DNA of 64,000 nucleotides from Nitrospirillum amazonense. Its GTDB lineage: Bacteria > Pseudomonadota > Alphaproteobacteria > Azospirillales > Azospirillaceae. A program made the position numbers and the translations under genes. This document shows, piece after piece, positions 36,037-44,369 of this stretch. The notes beneath the pieces are model-generated. The model was not told where the DNA came from, searched no databases, and worked only from the letters and a program-made list of their open reading frames with translations. The stretch lies in NCBI RefSeq assembly GCF_007828045.1, contig NZ_VITN01000011.1:1-64000 (forward strand), read 5' to 3'. Within the stretch, counting starts at the first letter, position 1. Each line of letters begins with the position of its first letter.

Positions 36037-37266
36037 TCACGCCTGCGCCGGTTGCGTCTGGCTTTGCGGCTGCACCGTCTCTGTCTTCACCGGTCGGGCG
36101 AGACGCTTGAGACCGAACCAAGGCCGCAAGAAATTCACCCGCCGAACAACCTCGTACGTGGCGAAGCAGCCGGCGAAGGTGATGACGACCAGGATGGCCG
36201 CCTCCACCCCCTGGGGCAGGCCCAGGGGCGCCAGGTTATGCCCCGCCACCACGGTGATGGTCTGGTGGACCAGGTAGAAGGGGAAGACCGCCTGCACCAG
36301 GTACCGCAGCACCGGACCGTCACGATTCAGGTGGCGGGCGCCAAACCCCAGCGCGGCGACGATGGCGCCCCACTGCTGGGCGGCATAGACGAGGCGCATC
36401 GCGGCGCGGATGCCCAGCGGGGCGGGTGGCGCGCCGAAGGGGTAGGCCCAGGTGTAATAGGCCACCACGGCGTAGGCGGGCACGGCCAGGGCCAGCCCCC
36501 ACCAGCGCCAGCGGATGAAGCCGTCCCGCAGGGGCAGGGACTTGGCGATCAGGAAGCCGAAGAGGAAGGCGGTGAACGACAGAACATGGTTGTACCAGTC
36601 GTGCAGCATCCAGTGGGTGATGGGGAAGCGCAGCTGCAGCATGTCCAGCGCGCACAGCGCCAGGAAGGGCAGGGCCATCAGCCGCCAGCCCGCCAGCCGC
36701 GCCTCCAGCCGGGCCCCGGCCGCCCGCATCCGATCCCCCGCCAGCCCCAGCAGCACCGACAGCGCCATGCTGTAGGCCAACAGATAGGACACGAACCACA
36801 TGTGGTTATAGGTGGGGGTCGTCAGGCAATCATTCACCCGGCACCAGTGGCCCGTGCCGCTGAGGTACTTCAGGTAAAAGGCCGGATAGTAGGTCTCCAC
36901 CGGCGTCACCGCCTGCTCGATCACCTGGTAGTAGGTCTGCGGCGGCACCAGGACCAGCACGGCGAACGCCAGGGGCGGCACAAGGCGGGCCAGCCGCGCC
37001 TTGGTCAGGGCGGCCACCGTCATCTTGTCGGCCATGAAACGGGTCGCGGCACCCGACACCAGAAACAAAAGGCTGAGCCGCCAGGGGCTGGTCGCCATCA
37101 GCACCGGCGCCATGGCCGGCACCTCGTGCGGGCTTTTCACATGCCATTCCCACGGCCCGTAGAACATGCCCACGTGGAACACGATCAGGGTGAAGAACGC
37201 CAGAACCCGGATCCAGTCCAAGTCGGGGCGGCGGGTGACGGCTGGCGCAGGACGGGAAGGCATCAT
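36037..37266 (-). CDS. AT3-family membrane acyltransferase, copy 1
   Basis: The 409-residue polytopic protein has about ten membrane helices. The AT3 signature R-x10-H is present as Arg20 and His31 in DLDWIRVLAFF...FHVG. Other recognisable stretches are SPWRLSLLFLVSGAATRF, YNHMWFVSYLLAY and VFPFYLVHQTITVV. The OpgC/MdoC-like style suggests O-acylation (succinyl or acetyl) of a glucan or other surface sugar; the donor and acceptor are unknown. It is divergent from LytTR copy 1 and is a clear paralogue of the gene at 39585-40808: the first 71 aligned residues from RRxDLDWIR share 56 identities. Confidence 0.85.
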   Translation of the reverse strand: MMPSRPAPAVTRRPDLDWIRVLAFFTLIVFHVGMFYGPWEWHVKSPHEVPAMAPVLMATSPWRLSLLFLVSGAATRFMADKMTVAALTKARLARLVPPLAFAVLVLVPPQTYYQVIEQAVTPVETYYPAFYLKYLSGTGHWCRVNDCLTTPTYNHMWFVSYLLAYSMALSVLLGLAGDRMRAAGARLEARLAGWRLMALPFLALCALDMLQLRFPITHWMLHDWYNHVLSFTAFLFGFLIAKSLPLRDGFIRWRWWGLALAVPAYAVVAYYTWAYPFGAPPAPLGIRAAMRLVYAAQQWGAIVAALGFGARHLNRDGPVLRYLVQAVFPFYLVHQTITVVAGHNLAPLGLPQGVEAAILVVITFAGCFATYEVVRRVNFLRPWFGLKRLARPVKTETVQPQSQTQPAQA

Positions 37267-37394
37267 GATCTTTCGGCCCCTGGTCGTAAGACATGTGGCG
37301 ACTGGCCGCGCCACTGCCCTAGGCTGACCTTAAGGAGGAGAGCTGGCCATTTCCCTGACGCGAACGGCGGGTTTTCCGAGGCCGATGGGGACGG

Positions 37395-38309
37395 ATGGCG
37401 GGTCGGCAGGGTCAAGCGGATGAAAAAATGAGACCGGCGGTGGATCGTTTGTCAGTCTTCTGGAGTACGCCCAGCCTGAAGGCCTGGGCCCTTGTGTGGC
37501 TGGGTTTCGCTTTTCTTCCCACCACCATCAACGCCTTCGCGCTGCTGACGGAATATCAGCGGACCAACCAGGACATCCCGGCTTGGGAACCCTTCCTGCG
37601 GGAGTATTCCAGCGGCGTGGCCCTGCTGCTGGTGCTGCCCCTGGTGCGCTGGTCCATCAACCACATGCCGGGCTGGGCGGAGGCGCCGCTGCGCTGTGTC
37701 GCCCAGTTCCTGGGTACGGCCCTGGCCTTCAGCACGCTGCACCTGGCGGCGATGACCGTGCTGCGCATGGCCGCCTATGGCGCGCTGGGGCAAAGCTACG
37801 CCATAGACGACCTGCGGGACGACCTGCCGTATGAATTCCGCAAGGACCTGCTGACCTACCTGCTGATCGTGCTGGTGGTGGTGGGCGTGCGGCACCTCAT
37901 TCGCCTGTCGCGGTCGCTGGCCCTGGTCGAGGCGGCGGCGGCAAGCGCGGCGACCCACGCCATCGAGGGACAGGCCCCACCGGCAATGGCGGCGGAACCG
38001 GCGCGCATAGAACTGAAGGTGGGATCGCGACGGGTCTACCTGGCGCCGGCGGACATCCTGCTGGTGCGCTCCGCCGGCAATTATATCGAGGTGGTGACCG
38101 CCGGGGCCGTCCACCTGGTACGCCGCACACTGGCGGATTTCCAGGCGGAATTGCCGCCGCCAAGCTTCGCGCGGGTCCATCGCTCGCATGTGGTGAACCG
38201 GGGCGCCATCGTCCGTATCGATAACCGGCCCTCCGGCGACATGGACTTGACGTTGACCAACGGCGCCACCGTCCCAGCCAGCCGCCGCTATAAATCAGAG
38301 CTGTTCTAG
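37395..38309 (+). CDS. Membrane-anchored LytTR regulator, copy 1
   Basis: The 304-residue protein has an N-terminal membrane region with about four helices (LKAWALVWLGFAFLPTTI, VALLLVLPLVRW, FLGTALAFSTLHLAAMTVL, LLTYLLIVLVVVGV). A linker and a C-terminal LytTR domain follow at about 203-304: IELKVGSRRVYLAPADIL, NYIEVVT, FARVHRSHVVN and GATVPASRRYKSEL. LytTR domains bind DNA as dimers; here no receiver is present, so the membrane part is probably the sensor. It is divergent from the acyltransferase gene with a 128-bp gap. ATG 37428 is an alternative start. Confidence 0.87.
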   Translation: MAGRQGQADEKMRPAVDRLSVFWSTPSLKAWALVWLGFAFLPTTINAFALLTEYQRTNQDIPAWEPFLREYSSGVALLLVLPLVRWSINHMPGWAEAPLRCVAQFLGTALAFSTLHLAAMTVLRMAAYGALGQSYAIDDLRDDLPYEFRKDLLTYLLIVLVVVGVRHLIRLSRSLALVEAAAASAATHAIEGQAPPAMAAEPARIELKVGSRRVYLAPADILLVRSAGNYIEVVTAGAVHLVRRTLADFQAELPPPSFARVHRSHVVNRGAIVRIDNRPSGDMDLTLTNGATVPASRRYKSELF

Positions 38310-38555
38310 AATAGACGTATGTCCAAGCGATTATCTGCCCCGATACGGCACCTGCCGGGGGTATAGGTCTAAGGTCCGTTTGAAGTGCGGCCATGCATTG
38401 GGCCAGACTGGCGACGTCGACGGGGACCTCACTTTTCTAGCGGGTTTCACACCTTCCTCCAAAGTGTCCACGGCGACATGCGCCCGAAATCCGGCCCAGC
38501 CGGCGTTGGTCGGCGTTAACCTTGTTTTTTGGTTGGTTGGAGGCACTGCCGACCG

Positions 38556-39515
38556 ATGGAAGCCTTGTCCCCGCACGCCATTCTGGCCGCGATCGTCGAC
38601 TCGTCGGACGACGCCATCATCAGCAAGTCGCTGGATGGCACCGTCACCAGTTGGAACGCGGCGGCGGAGCGTCTGTTCGGCTACACCGCCGATGAAATGA
38701 TCGGCCGCAACATTGCGGTGCTGGCCCCCCCTGGGCGCGAGGCGGAGATGCCCAGCATCCTCGACCGCCTGAAACAGGGGGAGCGCGTCAGCCATTTTGA
38801 GACGCTGCGCCGTCACAAGGATGGCCACACGCTGGAAATCTCGCTGTCCGTTTCGCCCGTGCGCGACAGTGACGGCAACCTGATCGGCGCGTCCAAGATC
38901 GCCCGCGACATCTCGCAGAATCGCCGCTCCGAACGCCAGATCTCCTTCCTGATGCAGGAGGTCGACCACCGCGCCAAGAACGCGCTGGCGGTGGTGCAAT
39001 CCATCCTGCGCCTGACGCGGGCGGACTCGGTAGACGACTTCGTCGCCCTGGTGGAGGGACGCATCTCCGCCCTCGCCGCCATCCACAGCCAGGTGGCCAG
39101 CCGCCAGTGGGTGGGCACCGACATGGACAGCCTGGCCCACATCTCCTTCGATCCCTTCGACCCCAGCGGCGCCCGCGTCACCCGCAGCGGACCGCAGACG
39201 GTGCTGGGCCCCCAGGCCTCGCAGGCGCTGGGCCTGGCGCTGTATGAGCTGGCGGGCAACGCCGCCCGCTATGGCGCCCTGAACCACCCGGACGGCCATG
39301 TCGACCTGTCGTGGCAGAGCGACGATAGCGCCCTCTCGGTCAACTGGCGCGAGTGGGGCCTGCACGACATCCGCCCGCCGATGCGCAAGGGCTTCGGCCT
39401 GACCGTGTGCCAGCTGCTGCTGGCGGGGCAGTTGGGCGGGCGTTTGGACTTCGACTGGCAGGAGGGCGGTCTGGCCTTGGGCATCAGCCTGCCGCGCGCC
39501 AACCTGATGAACTGA
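38556..39515 (+). CDS. PAS-domain HWE-family sensor histidine kinase
   Basis: The 319-residue soluble kinase has one PAS domain (about 10-125: AIVDSSDDAIISKSLDGTVTSWNAAAERLFGY, IARDISQNR). The HWE-type transmitter begins QEVDHRAKNALAVVQSI with His138, and the Trp-x-Glu motif that names the family appears as NWREWG. The ATP-binding half has ALYELAGNAARYGAL and GFGLTVCQLL. HWE kinases often feed the PhyR/EcfG stress pathway, whose NepR and EcfG genes lie 12 kb away; this link is only inference. It sits between the two acyltransferase/LytTR modules. Confidence 0.9.
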   Translation: MEALSPHAILAAIVDSSDDAIISKSLDGTVTSWNAAAERLFGYTADEMIGRNIAVLAPPGREAEMPSILDRLKQGERVSHFETLRRHKDGHTLEISLSVSPVRDSDGNLIGASKIARDISQNRRSERQISFLMQEVDHRAKNALAVVQSILRLTRADSVDDFVALVEGRISALAAIHSQVASRQWVGTDMDSLAHISFDPFDPSGARVTRSGPQTVLGPQASQALGLALYELAGNAARYGALNHPDGHVDLSWQSDDSALSVNWREWGLHDIRPPMRKGFGLTVCQLLLAGQLGGRLDFDWQEGGLALGISLPRANLMN

Positions 39516-39518
39516 CAC

Positions 39519-39537
39519 CCGCCGGTTATGCCGGCGG
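39519..39537 (+). terminator. Hairpin after the HWE kinase gene
   Basis: CCGCCGG and CCGGCGG enclose a TTATG loop four bases after the stop codon. There is no T-run. Confidence 0.35.
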
Positions 39538-39584
39538 CATGAGCATCCGCCCATGCCGCTGCACTTGAGGGAAATCTGATACAT

Positions 39585-40808
39585 TCACGCCGGCTGCGCC
39601 TGTGTCTCCAAGTGCGCCGCCGGCCGGGGCTTCAGCCCGAACCAGGGCCGCAGCGGGTTCACCCGGCGCACCGCCTCATAGACCGCGAGGCAGGTGGCGA
39701 AGGTGCCCAGGATCAGCAATGGCGCCTCCAGCCCTTGAGGCAGTCCCGCCTTGGCCAGGTAATGCCCCAGGACGACGGTCGCCGTCTGGTGCACTAGGTA
39801 GAAGGGGAACACGGCCGGCACCAGATAGCGCAGGGCGGCGCTGTCGCGGGTCAAATGGCGGGCGCCAAAACCCAGCACGGCGGCGATGGCGGCCCATTGG
39901 TCCGCCGCGTAGACGAAGCGCATGACGGCGCGCAAGGCCTCGGGCGGCACGGCGTCGTCGGCGCGGTAGGCCCAGGCGTAGGTGGCGAAGACGGCGTAGG
40001 CGGGCAGGGCCACCAGCAGCGCCGGCCAGCGCAGGCGCAGGAAGCCCTGGCGCAGCGTTTCCGACTTCGCCATCAGGAAACCGAACAGGAAGGCGCTGAA
40101 CGACAGGGCGTGGTCGTACCAGTCGTTGACGATCCAATGCGTCATGGGAAAGCGATCCAACAGGACGTAGCGGATCAGGCCCAGGAACAGGAGGGGCAGC
40201 ACCAGCAGGCGCCAGCCGTCCAAGGCCCATTCCATGCCGCGCTCCAACCGCTTCAGCAGAGCCCCCGCGACAGCCAGCAGGCCGCATAGCACCAGAGTGT
40301 AGGCCAGCAGATATGCCACGAACCACATGTGGTTGTAGGTCGGGGTCGCCAGGCAGTCCGTCCCACGGCACCAGTGGCCGCTGCCGGTGACGTATTTCAG
40401 GTAAAAGGCCGCATAGGGCAGGGCCTGATCCGGCACCTTCTCCACGATCTCGAAAAAGCTCTGCGGCGGAACGATGACGAAGATGGCCAGCAGCAGGGGC
40501 GGCAGCAGCCGGGCCACCCGGGCACGGGTCAGCGCCCCCACCGCCATCTTGTCGGCCATGACCATCTTGTCCGCCATGAGTCGCGTCGCGGCGCCCGAAA
40601 CCAGAAACAGCAGCGTCAACCGCCATGGGCTGGTCAGCATCATGATGGGTTCCAGCGCCGGAACCGTGTGGGGGCTTTTCACATGCCAATCCCACGGCAC
40701 GTAGAACATGCCGACGTGATAGAGGATCAGCAGGAAGAAGGCGATGACGCGGATCCAGTCCAGGTCATACCGGCGCGTCGAGAGGGGGGAAGGGGCGGAA
40801 ACGGACAT
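39585..40808 (-). CDS. AT3-family membrane acyltransferase, copy 2
   Basis: The 407-residue paralogue of the gene at 36037-37266 keeps the same layout and motifs (Arg20 and His31 for R-x10-H, YNHMWFVAYLLAY, VFPFYLVHQTATVV). It differs by an in-frame 18-bp tandem duplication at 40545-40580 that repeats MADKMV in a cytosolic or periplasmic loop. Its probable function is O-acylation of an exported glycan. It is divergent from LytTR copy 2 with a 133-bp gap, exactly as copy 1 is from its partner. MSVSAPSPLSTRRYDLDWIR is the natural start. Confidence 0.85.
   Translation of the reverse strand: MSVSAPSPLSTRRYDLDWIRVIAFFLLILYHVGMFYVPWDWHVKSPHTVPALEPIMMLTSPWRLTLLFLVSGAATRLMADKMVMADKMAVGALTRARVARLLPPLLLAIFVIVPPQSFFEIVEKVPDQALPYAAFYLKYVTGSGHWCRGTDCLATPTYNHMWFVAYLLAYTLVLCGLLAVAGALLKRLERGMEWALDGWRLLVLPLLFLGLIRYVLLDRFPMTHWIVNDWYDHALSFSAFLFGFLMAKSETLRQGFLRLRWPALLVALPAYAVFATYAWAYRADDAVPPEALRAVMRFVYAADQWAAIAAVLGFGARHLTRDSAALRYLVPAVFPFYLVHQTATVVLGHYLAKAGLPQGLEAPLLILGTFATCLAVYEAVRRVNPLRPWFGLKPRPAAHLETQAQPA
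40545..40580 (-). repeat. 18-bp tandem duplication in acyltransferase copy 2
   Basis: Two 18-bp units with two mismatches encode consecutive MADKM segments; copy 1 has only one. Confidence 0.85.
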
Positions 40809-40941
40809 CGGCGTCGCATCCTCATGATCAGGCTGGCCGGGGCACCGGCGATGGCGCTACGCTGGCATCCGGCCGCCGGTACCCCCAAGAGGCGAGGGCG
40901 CGGGCGGCGGGATAAAGGGCGCGGATGGGGATTGAACGGCG

Positions 40942-41844
40942 ATGTCCACGGTACCAGCGGCGGAAGGGACGGCGCAGGCGGTGATGCTGCCGGGATGGCG
41001 GCTGTCGGCGCGCGCCACCTGGGCGCTGGTGTGGCTGGTTTTCTATTTCCTGCCCACCACCATCAACGTGCTGTCGGTCCTGTCAGAGCATAAGCGCGAC
41101 GGCCGCCCTATCGCCGCTTGGGAACCGATGTGCTGGGAATACTCCAGCGCCCTGGGCGGCCTGGCGGCGCTGCCGCTTGTCTATCTCGGGATCAGGCGGG
41201 CGCCGGGCTGGGCGCGGGCGCCGCTGCGCACCTTGGGCCTGCATCTGCTGCTGATGATCGCCTATGGCGTGGTGCACATCAGCCTGATGATGGGCCTTCG
41301 TGTCCTCGTGTACGCCCTGGTGGGCGGCCATTATCATAGCGCCGGCAGCTGGGCCGACATCTTCCTCTATGAGTTTCGCAAGGACGCGCTGACGTACCTG
41401 ATCGCAGCCGCCATCCTGACCATGGGCCGGCAATTGGTGCGGCTGTCGCGCGTGGTCGCGCTGGTGGAGGCGCAGCAGGCCGCCCCCGTTCCAGCGCCGT
41501 CGGCCGCGCCGGCCGTGGTGGAACCGCCGGCCCGCCTGGAACTGAAGGTCGGCACCCGCCGGGTATTCGTGGCGCCGGAGGAGATCATTCAGGTCAGCGC
41601 CGCCGGCAAATATGTGGAGATCATGACGGCGGAGCGGGTGCACCTGGTGCGCCGCTCCCTGGCCGACATCCAGTCCGACCTGCCGCCCCACCTGTTCGTG
41701 CGCGTCCACCGTTCCCGCCTGTTGAACCGCGCCACCATCCAGCGCGTGGACAGCCGTCCCTCCGGCGACCTGGACATCACCCTGACCACCGGCCTGACCG
41801 TCACCGCCAGCCGGCGCTACAAGGCGGAGCTGCTGGAGGGGTGA
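40942..41844 (+). CDS. Membrane-anchored LytTR regulator, copy 2
   Basis: The 300-residue paralogue of the gene at 37395-38309 has the same four-helix membrane region (TWALVWLVFYFLPTTINV, YEFRKDALTYLIAAAIL) and C-terminal LytTR domain: LELKVGTRRVFVAPEEII, KYVEIMT, FVRVHRSRLLN and GLTVTASRRYKAEL. The motif YEFRKDxLTYL, at the start of the last membrane helix, is shared by both copies. It is expected to be a signal-gated DNA-binding protein tethered to the inner membrane, with the divergent acyltransferase promoter as the most likely target. The toxin/immunity genes converge on it from the other side. Confidence 0.87.
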   Translation: MSTVPAAEGTAQAVMLPGWRLSARATWALVWLVFYFLPTTINVLSVLSEHKRDGRPIAAWEPMCWEYSSALGGLAALPLVYLGIRRAPGWARAPLRTLGLHLLLMIAYGVVHISLMMGLRVLVYALVGGHYHSAGSWADIFLYEFRKDALTYLIAAAILTMGRQLVRLSRVVALVEAQQAAPVPAPSAAPAVVEPPARLELKVGTRRVFVAPEEIIQVSAAGKYVEIMTAERVHLVRRSLADIQSDLPPHLFVRVHRSRLLNRATIQRVDSRPSGDLDITLTTGLTVTASRRYKAELLEG

Positions 41845-41850
41845 GGGCCG

Positions 41851-42360
41851 CTAGCCCCGGTCTTCCGGCGCTCCCTTCTTCGCCGGCAAAGGGCAGCGGT
41901 CCAATGTGTCGTGCGTCCAGCGCAAATGGGCCGGACGTTCTCCTAGCAGGGCTGGGCAGGCCACATAGCCCCGGCTGCTCACCGCCATTTCCACAATGAC
42001 CGTGGTTATAGGCGATGCCAAAAACGCGAATACGATCCCCAACAGCGCCACGCCCAAACAAACAACCGGACCGCTGACCCGACCGGCTGAGCGCTTGGCC
42101 CGTGTCTTGGTGCGTTTGGCGGGTCCAACCTCCGGCGCGCGGAACAGCGTCATCGCCGCGAATGCGAAGAGGGTTACGGCCAAGGGCAGCCCAATAGCAT
42201 CCCGGGGCGCCAATGTGATCAACGGGGCGCCAGCACCAATGTCATGAATAAGGGGAAGCAGGCTGAACAGGGCTAGACACAGCACACCGCCGCCGACAAC
42301 AGCGAAACCCAGAAACACCGGAATCGCCCGAAGCCGTTCCCGCAAGGCGGGGGTTTCCAT
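41851..42360 (-). CDS. Putative membrane immunity protein
   Basis: The 169-residue protein has three hydrophobic segments at about 13-38, 56-75 and 96-125, with a basic loop KRTKTRAKR between the second and third. The extracytoplasmic tail has SSRGYVACP and WTHDTLDRC. A Gly-Tyr-x-x-Cys plus Trp/Cys tail is seen in membrane immunity proteins that protect against pore-forming effectors. Its ATG overlaps the TAA stop of the toxin-like gene (TAATG), so translation is probably coupled. The function rests on this pairing and topology and is not proven. Confidence 0.55.
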   Translation of the reverse strand: METPALRERLRAIPVFLGFAVVGGGVLCLALFSLLPLIHDIGAGAPLITLAPRDAIGLPLAVTLFAFAAMTLFRAPEVGPAKRTKTRAKRSAGRVSGPVVCLGVALLGIVFAFLASPITTVIVEMAVSSRGYVACPALLGERPAHLRWTHDTLDRCPLPAKKGAPEDRG

Positions 42361-43244
42361 TACCAATGCGCCAACTCCCATCGTACCCAGTCCGCCTGGC
42401 GCGCCAGTTTTGTAGCGATGTCATGCGCGTCCTGTGACAGATCATGAACCATCTTGCTGGTGGCCAACTGATGGAAGCGCTGCTCCGCTTCCTCTCCCAA
42501 CTGCTGGAAAGCTTGGCTCAATTTCGTCAAGCCTCGGTCATACGCGTCACTGAGCCTGTCTGTCAGATGGAAATACTCGTCAAGCTTATAGAGGCCATAG
42601 CCGACCACCACCCCAACCGCCAGGGCCACAAGGAACGGCCCGCAGGCAAAACTGCCAATAACGGCAAGACCTGCCACCGAACTGCCGGCGACATAGCTAC
42701 CTGCGGCAGCGCCCGCGACCGAAGCAAGCACCACGGAAGGAATATCCACCGTAAGGCTGCCCAGCAACTGCCCCAGCGTCGCGTTGTCGCGCAGGATGTA
42801 ATCGGCCACATCGACTGCGACCACCAGATAAACACCGAACCGGGCGGATTCCTTGGCCGCCGCGCGAATTCCTGGCTTGCCGATCTGAAGTTCTACAATC
42901 TTTGGATTATCAACTTTATATCGAGTGCCGCTCAGAATATTCCGTCCCCCGGGCCACCCCTTAATAGTGACAAGATCACCCGTTTTCCCCTGGGTGAAAT
43001 ACACTCGGGCGCCTTTCCAGGATTTCATGTCCTTGGCCAGCTTATAGATCAGTTTAACGCCGCCAAATGTATCCTTAAAGGGGCCGGTCCATAGTTTTCC
43101 CTGTGTCTCATACTCCCTAAGCATCTGATCGGCTTCTGTCGGAGTCAGGTCATGACTGGCGACCTTTTCCTCAAGCCAGAGGCGCAGTGTATTTTTCTCA
43201 TCGAAAACGAAAAGGCGTTCGGATGAAACAACAGCGGTAGACAT
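42360..43244 (-). CDS. Putative pore-forming toxin (colicin-like, cargo effector)
   Basis: The 294-residue protein has a soluble N-terminal part with a conserved-looking core (GGVKLIYKLAKDMKSWKG, LVTIKGWPGGRNILSGTRY). A Gly/Ala-rich hydrophobic stretch follows at about 136-218, compatible with a helical hairpin that inserts into membranes, then an amphipathic C-terminal tail. There is no signal peptide, so delivery by a secretion system or lysis would be needed; no such genes are in the window. The gene is visibly AT-richer than its neighbours, suggesting transfer. GGGAGGGTAAGG precedes the ATG. The toxin call is inferred from this composition and the overlapping membrane-protein gene. Confidence 0.55.
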   Translation of the reverse strand: MSTAVVSSERLFVFDEKNTLRLWLEEKVASHDLTPTEADQMLREYETQGKLWTGPFKDTFGGVKLIYKLAKDMKSWKGARVYFTQGKTGDLVTIKGWPGGRNILSGTRYKVDNPKIVELQIGKPGIRAAAKESARFGVYLVVAVDVADYILRDNATLGQLLGSLTVDIPSVVLASVAGAAAGSYVAGSSVAGLAVIGSFACGPFLVALAVGVVVGYGLYKLDEYFHLTDRLSDAYDRGLTKLSQAFQQLGEEAEQRFHQLATSKMVHDLSQDAHDIATKLARQADWVRWELAHW

Positions 43245-43380
43245 CCTTACCCTCCCTTGGAGCCTTTAGGACTCGTGCTCGTGCATGGTGCGAACGAAGT
43301 GGCGGCTACGCCGGAACCGTCAAGGCCTGCGGCATTCCGCCCTATCCTTCGGGAAGGGAAACCCACTCCTTCGAGTTAAA

Positions 43381-44358
43381 TCATTGACCAACGGTCCCAT
43401 TCCCCCGCATGAAGCGGACGATGGCGGTGGTGATGCCGGGGTTGATGGCCAGGCCGGGGTCGGTGTAGGTGGCCAGGTTGGCGGCGCGGTCGTTCAGGGG
43501 CGCGTTCTTCATCATGTGGTTCACACCCTCCAGCCGCTCCAGCCGCACGCCCTGGCGGGCCTGGGACAGGCGGACGGCGTCCGACATGTCGATCTGGATG
43601 TCGTTGGTTCCCTGCAACACCAGTACGGGCGGGCTGGTGCGGGCCAGTTCCGCCGCCGGATCGATGGTCAGCTCCGAAATCAGGTAGGGCTGTATGCTGG
43701 GGCGGAACAGGCTCATCAGGGGCGGCGGCACCTTGGCCACCGGCCGGCCCTGTTCCAGCTGGGTGATGGCGTCCAGCGCCGCCCGTTGTATGTCCAGGGG
43801 CAAATCCGTACGCGGCAGTTGCTGGCGCATCATGTCGCCGTACGTGCGTCCGGGGGCGGCCACCAGGATCAGGCCCGACACCGGCGCCTGTTCGGCCAGC
43901 AGGATGGCCGTCAGCCCGCCCTCGCTATGGCCCAGCAGGAAGACGGGACCGATGCCGGGCTGGGCGCGCAGGAAGGCCAGCCACTGGCCGGTGTCCTGCA
44001 CATAGGTGTTCAGCCGCAGGTCCTCCTCCCGCGTCAGGGCGGCCTTGCTGGCGCCCACGCCGCGCTTGTCGATGCGCAGGCTGGCGATGCCCTTCAGGGC
44101 CAGGGATTGGGCCAGCTGCCGCAGGGCGTCGGTGCGCAGCGAGGGGCCGTTGCCGTTGCGGTCCACCGGACCGGAGGCGGGCACCATCAGCACGGCGGGG
44201 ATGGGCCCGGGTGGCGCCGCGTCCGGCATCTGCAGCGTGCCGGCCAAAGGGCCGGGGCCGCCGTTGATCGTGACCTCCTGCTCCATGGCGCCGGCCCGGC
44301 CCGTGGTGAGCAAGGCGACCAGCAGCAGAACCCGTTTCCAATGCCGTGCCCGCATCAT
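43381..44358 (-). CDS. Secreted alpha/beta hydrolase
   Basis: The 325-residue protein has a signal peptide (VLLLVALLTTGRAGA). The alpha/beta-hydrolase core has the nucleophile elbow LLGHSEGGLTAI, an acid in LQGTNDIQID and the catalytic His in EGVNHMMKN. The early motif MVPASGPVDRNGNG matches the S9-like/YqiA-type peptidase or esterase group. The substrate is unknown. It lies 11 bp beyond the stop of the glycosyltransferase gene on the same strand order, so the glycosyltransferase is downstream of it only if read in reverse; no operon is certain. Confidence 0.83.
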   Translation of the reverse strand: MMRARHWKRVLLLVALLTTGRAGAMEQEVTINGGPGPLAGTLQMPDAAPPGPIPAVLMVPASGPVDRNGNGPSLRTDALRQLAQSLALKGIASLRIDKRGVGASKAALTREEDLRLNTYVQDTGQWLAFLRAQPGIGPVFLLGHSEGGLTAILLAEQAPVSGLILVAAPGRTYGDMMRQQLPRTDLPLDIQRAALDAITQLEQGRPVAKVPPPLMSLFRPSIQPYLISELTIDPAAELARTSPPVLVLQGTNDIQIDMSDAVRLSQARQGVRLERLEGVNHMMKNAPLNDRAANLATYTDPGLAINPGITTAIVRFMRGNGTVGQ

Positions 44359-44369
44359 CCGTCCTCCGC

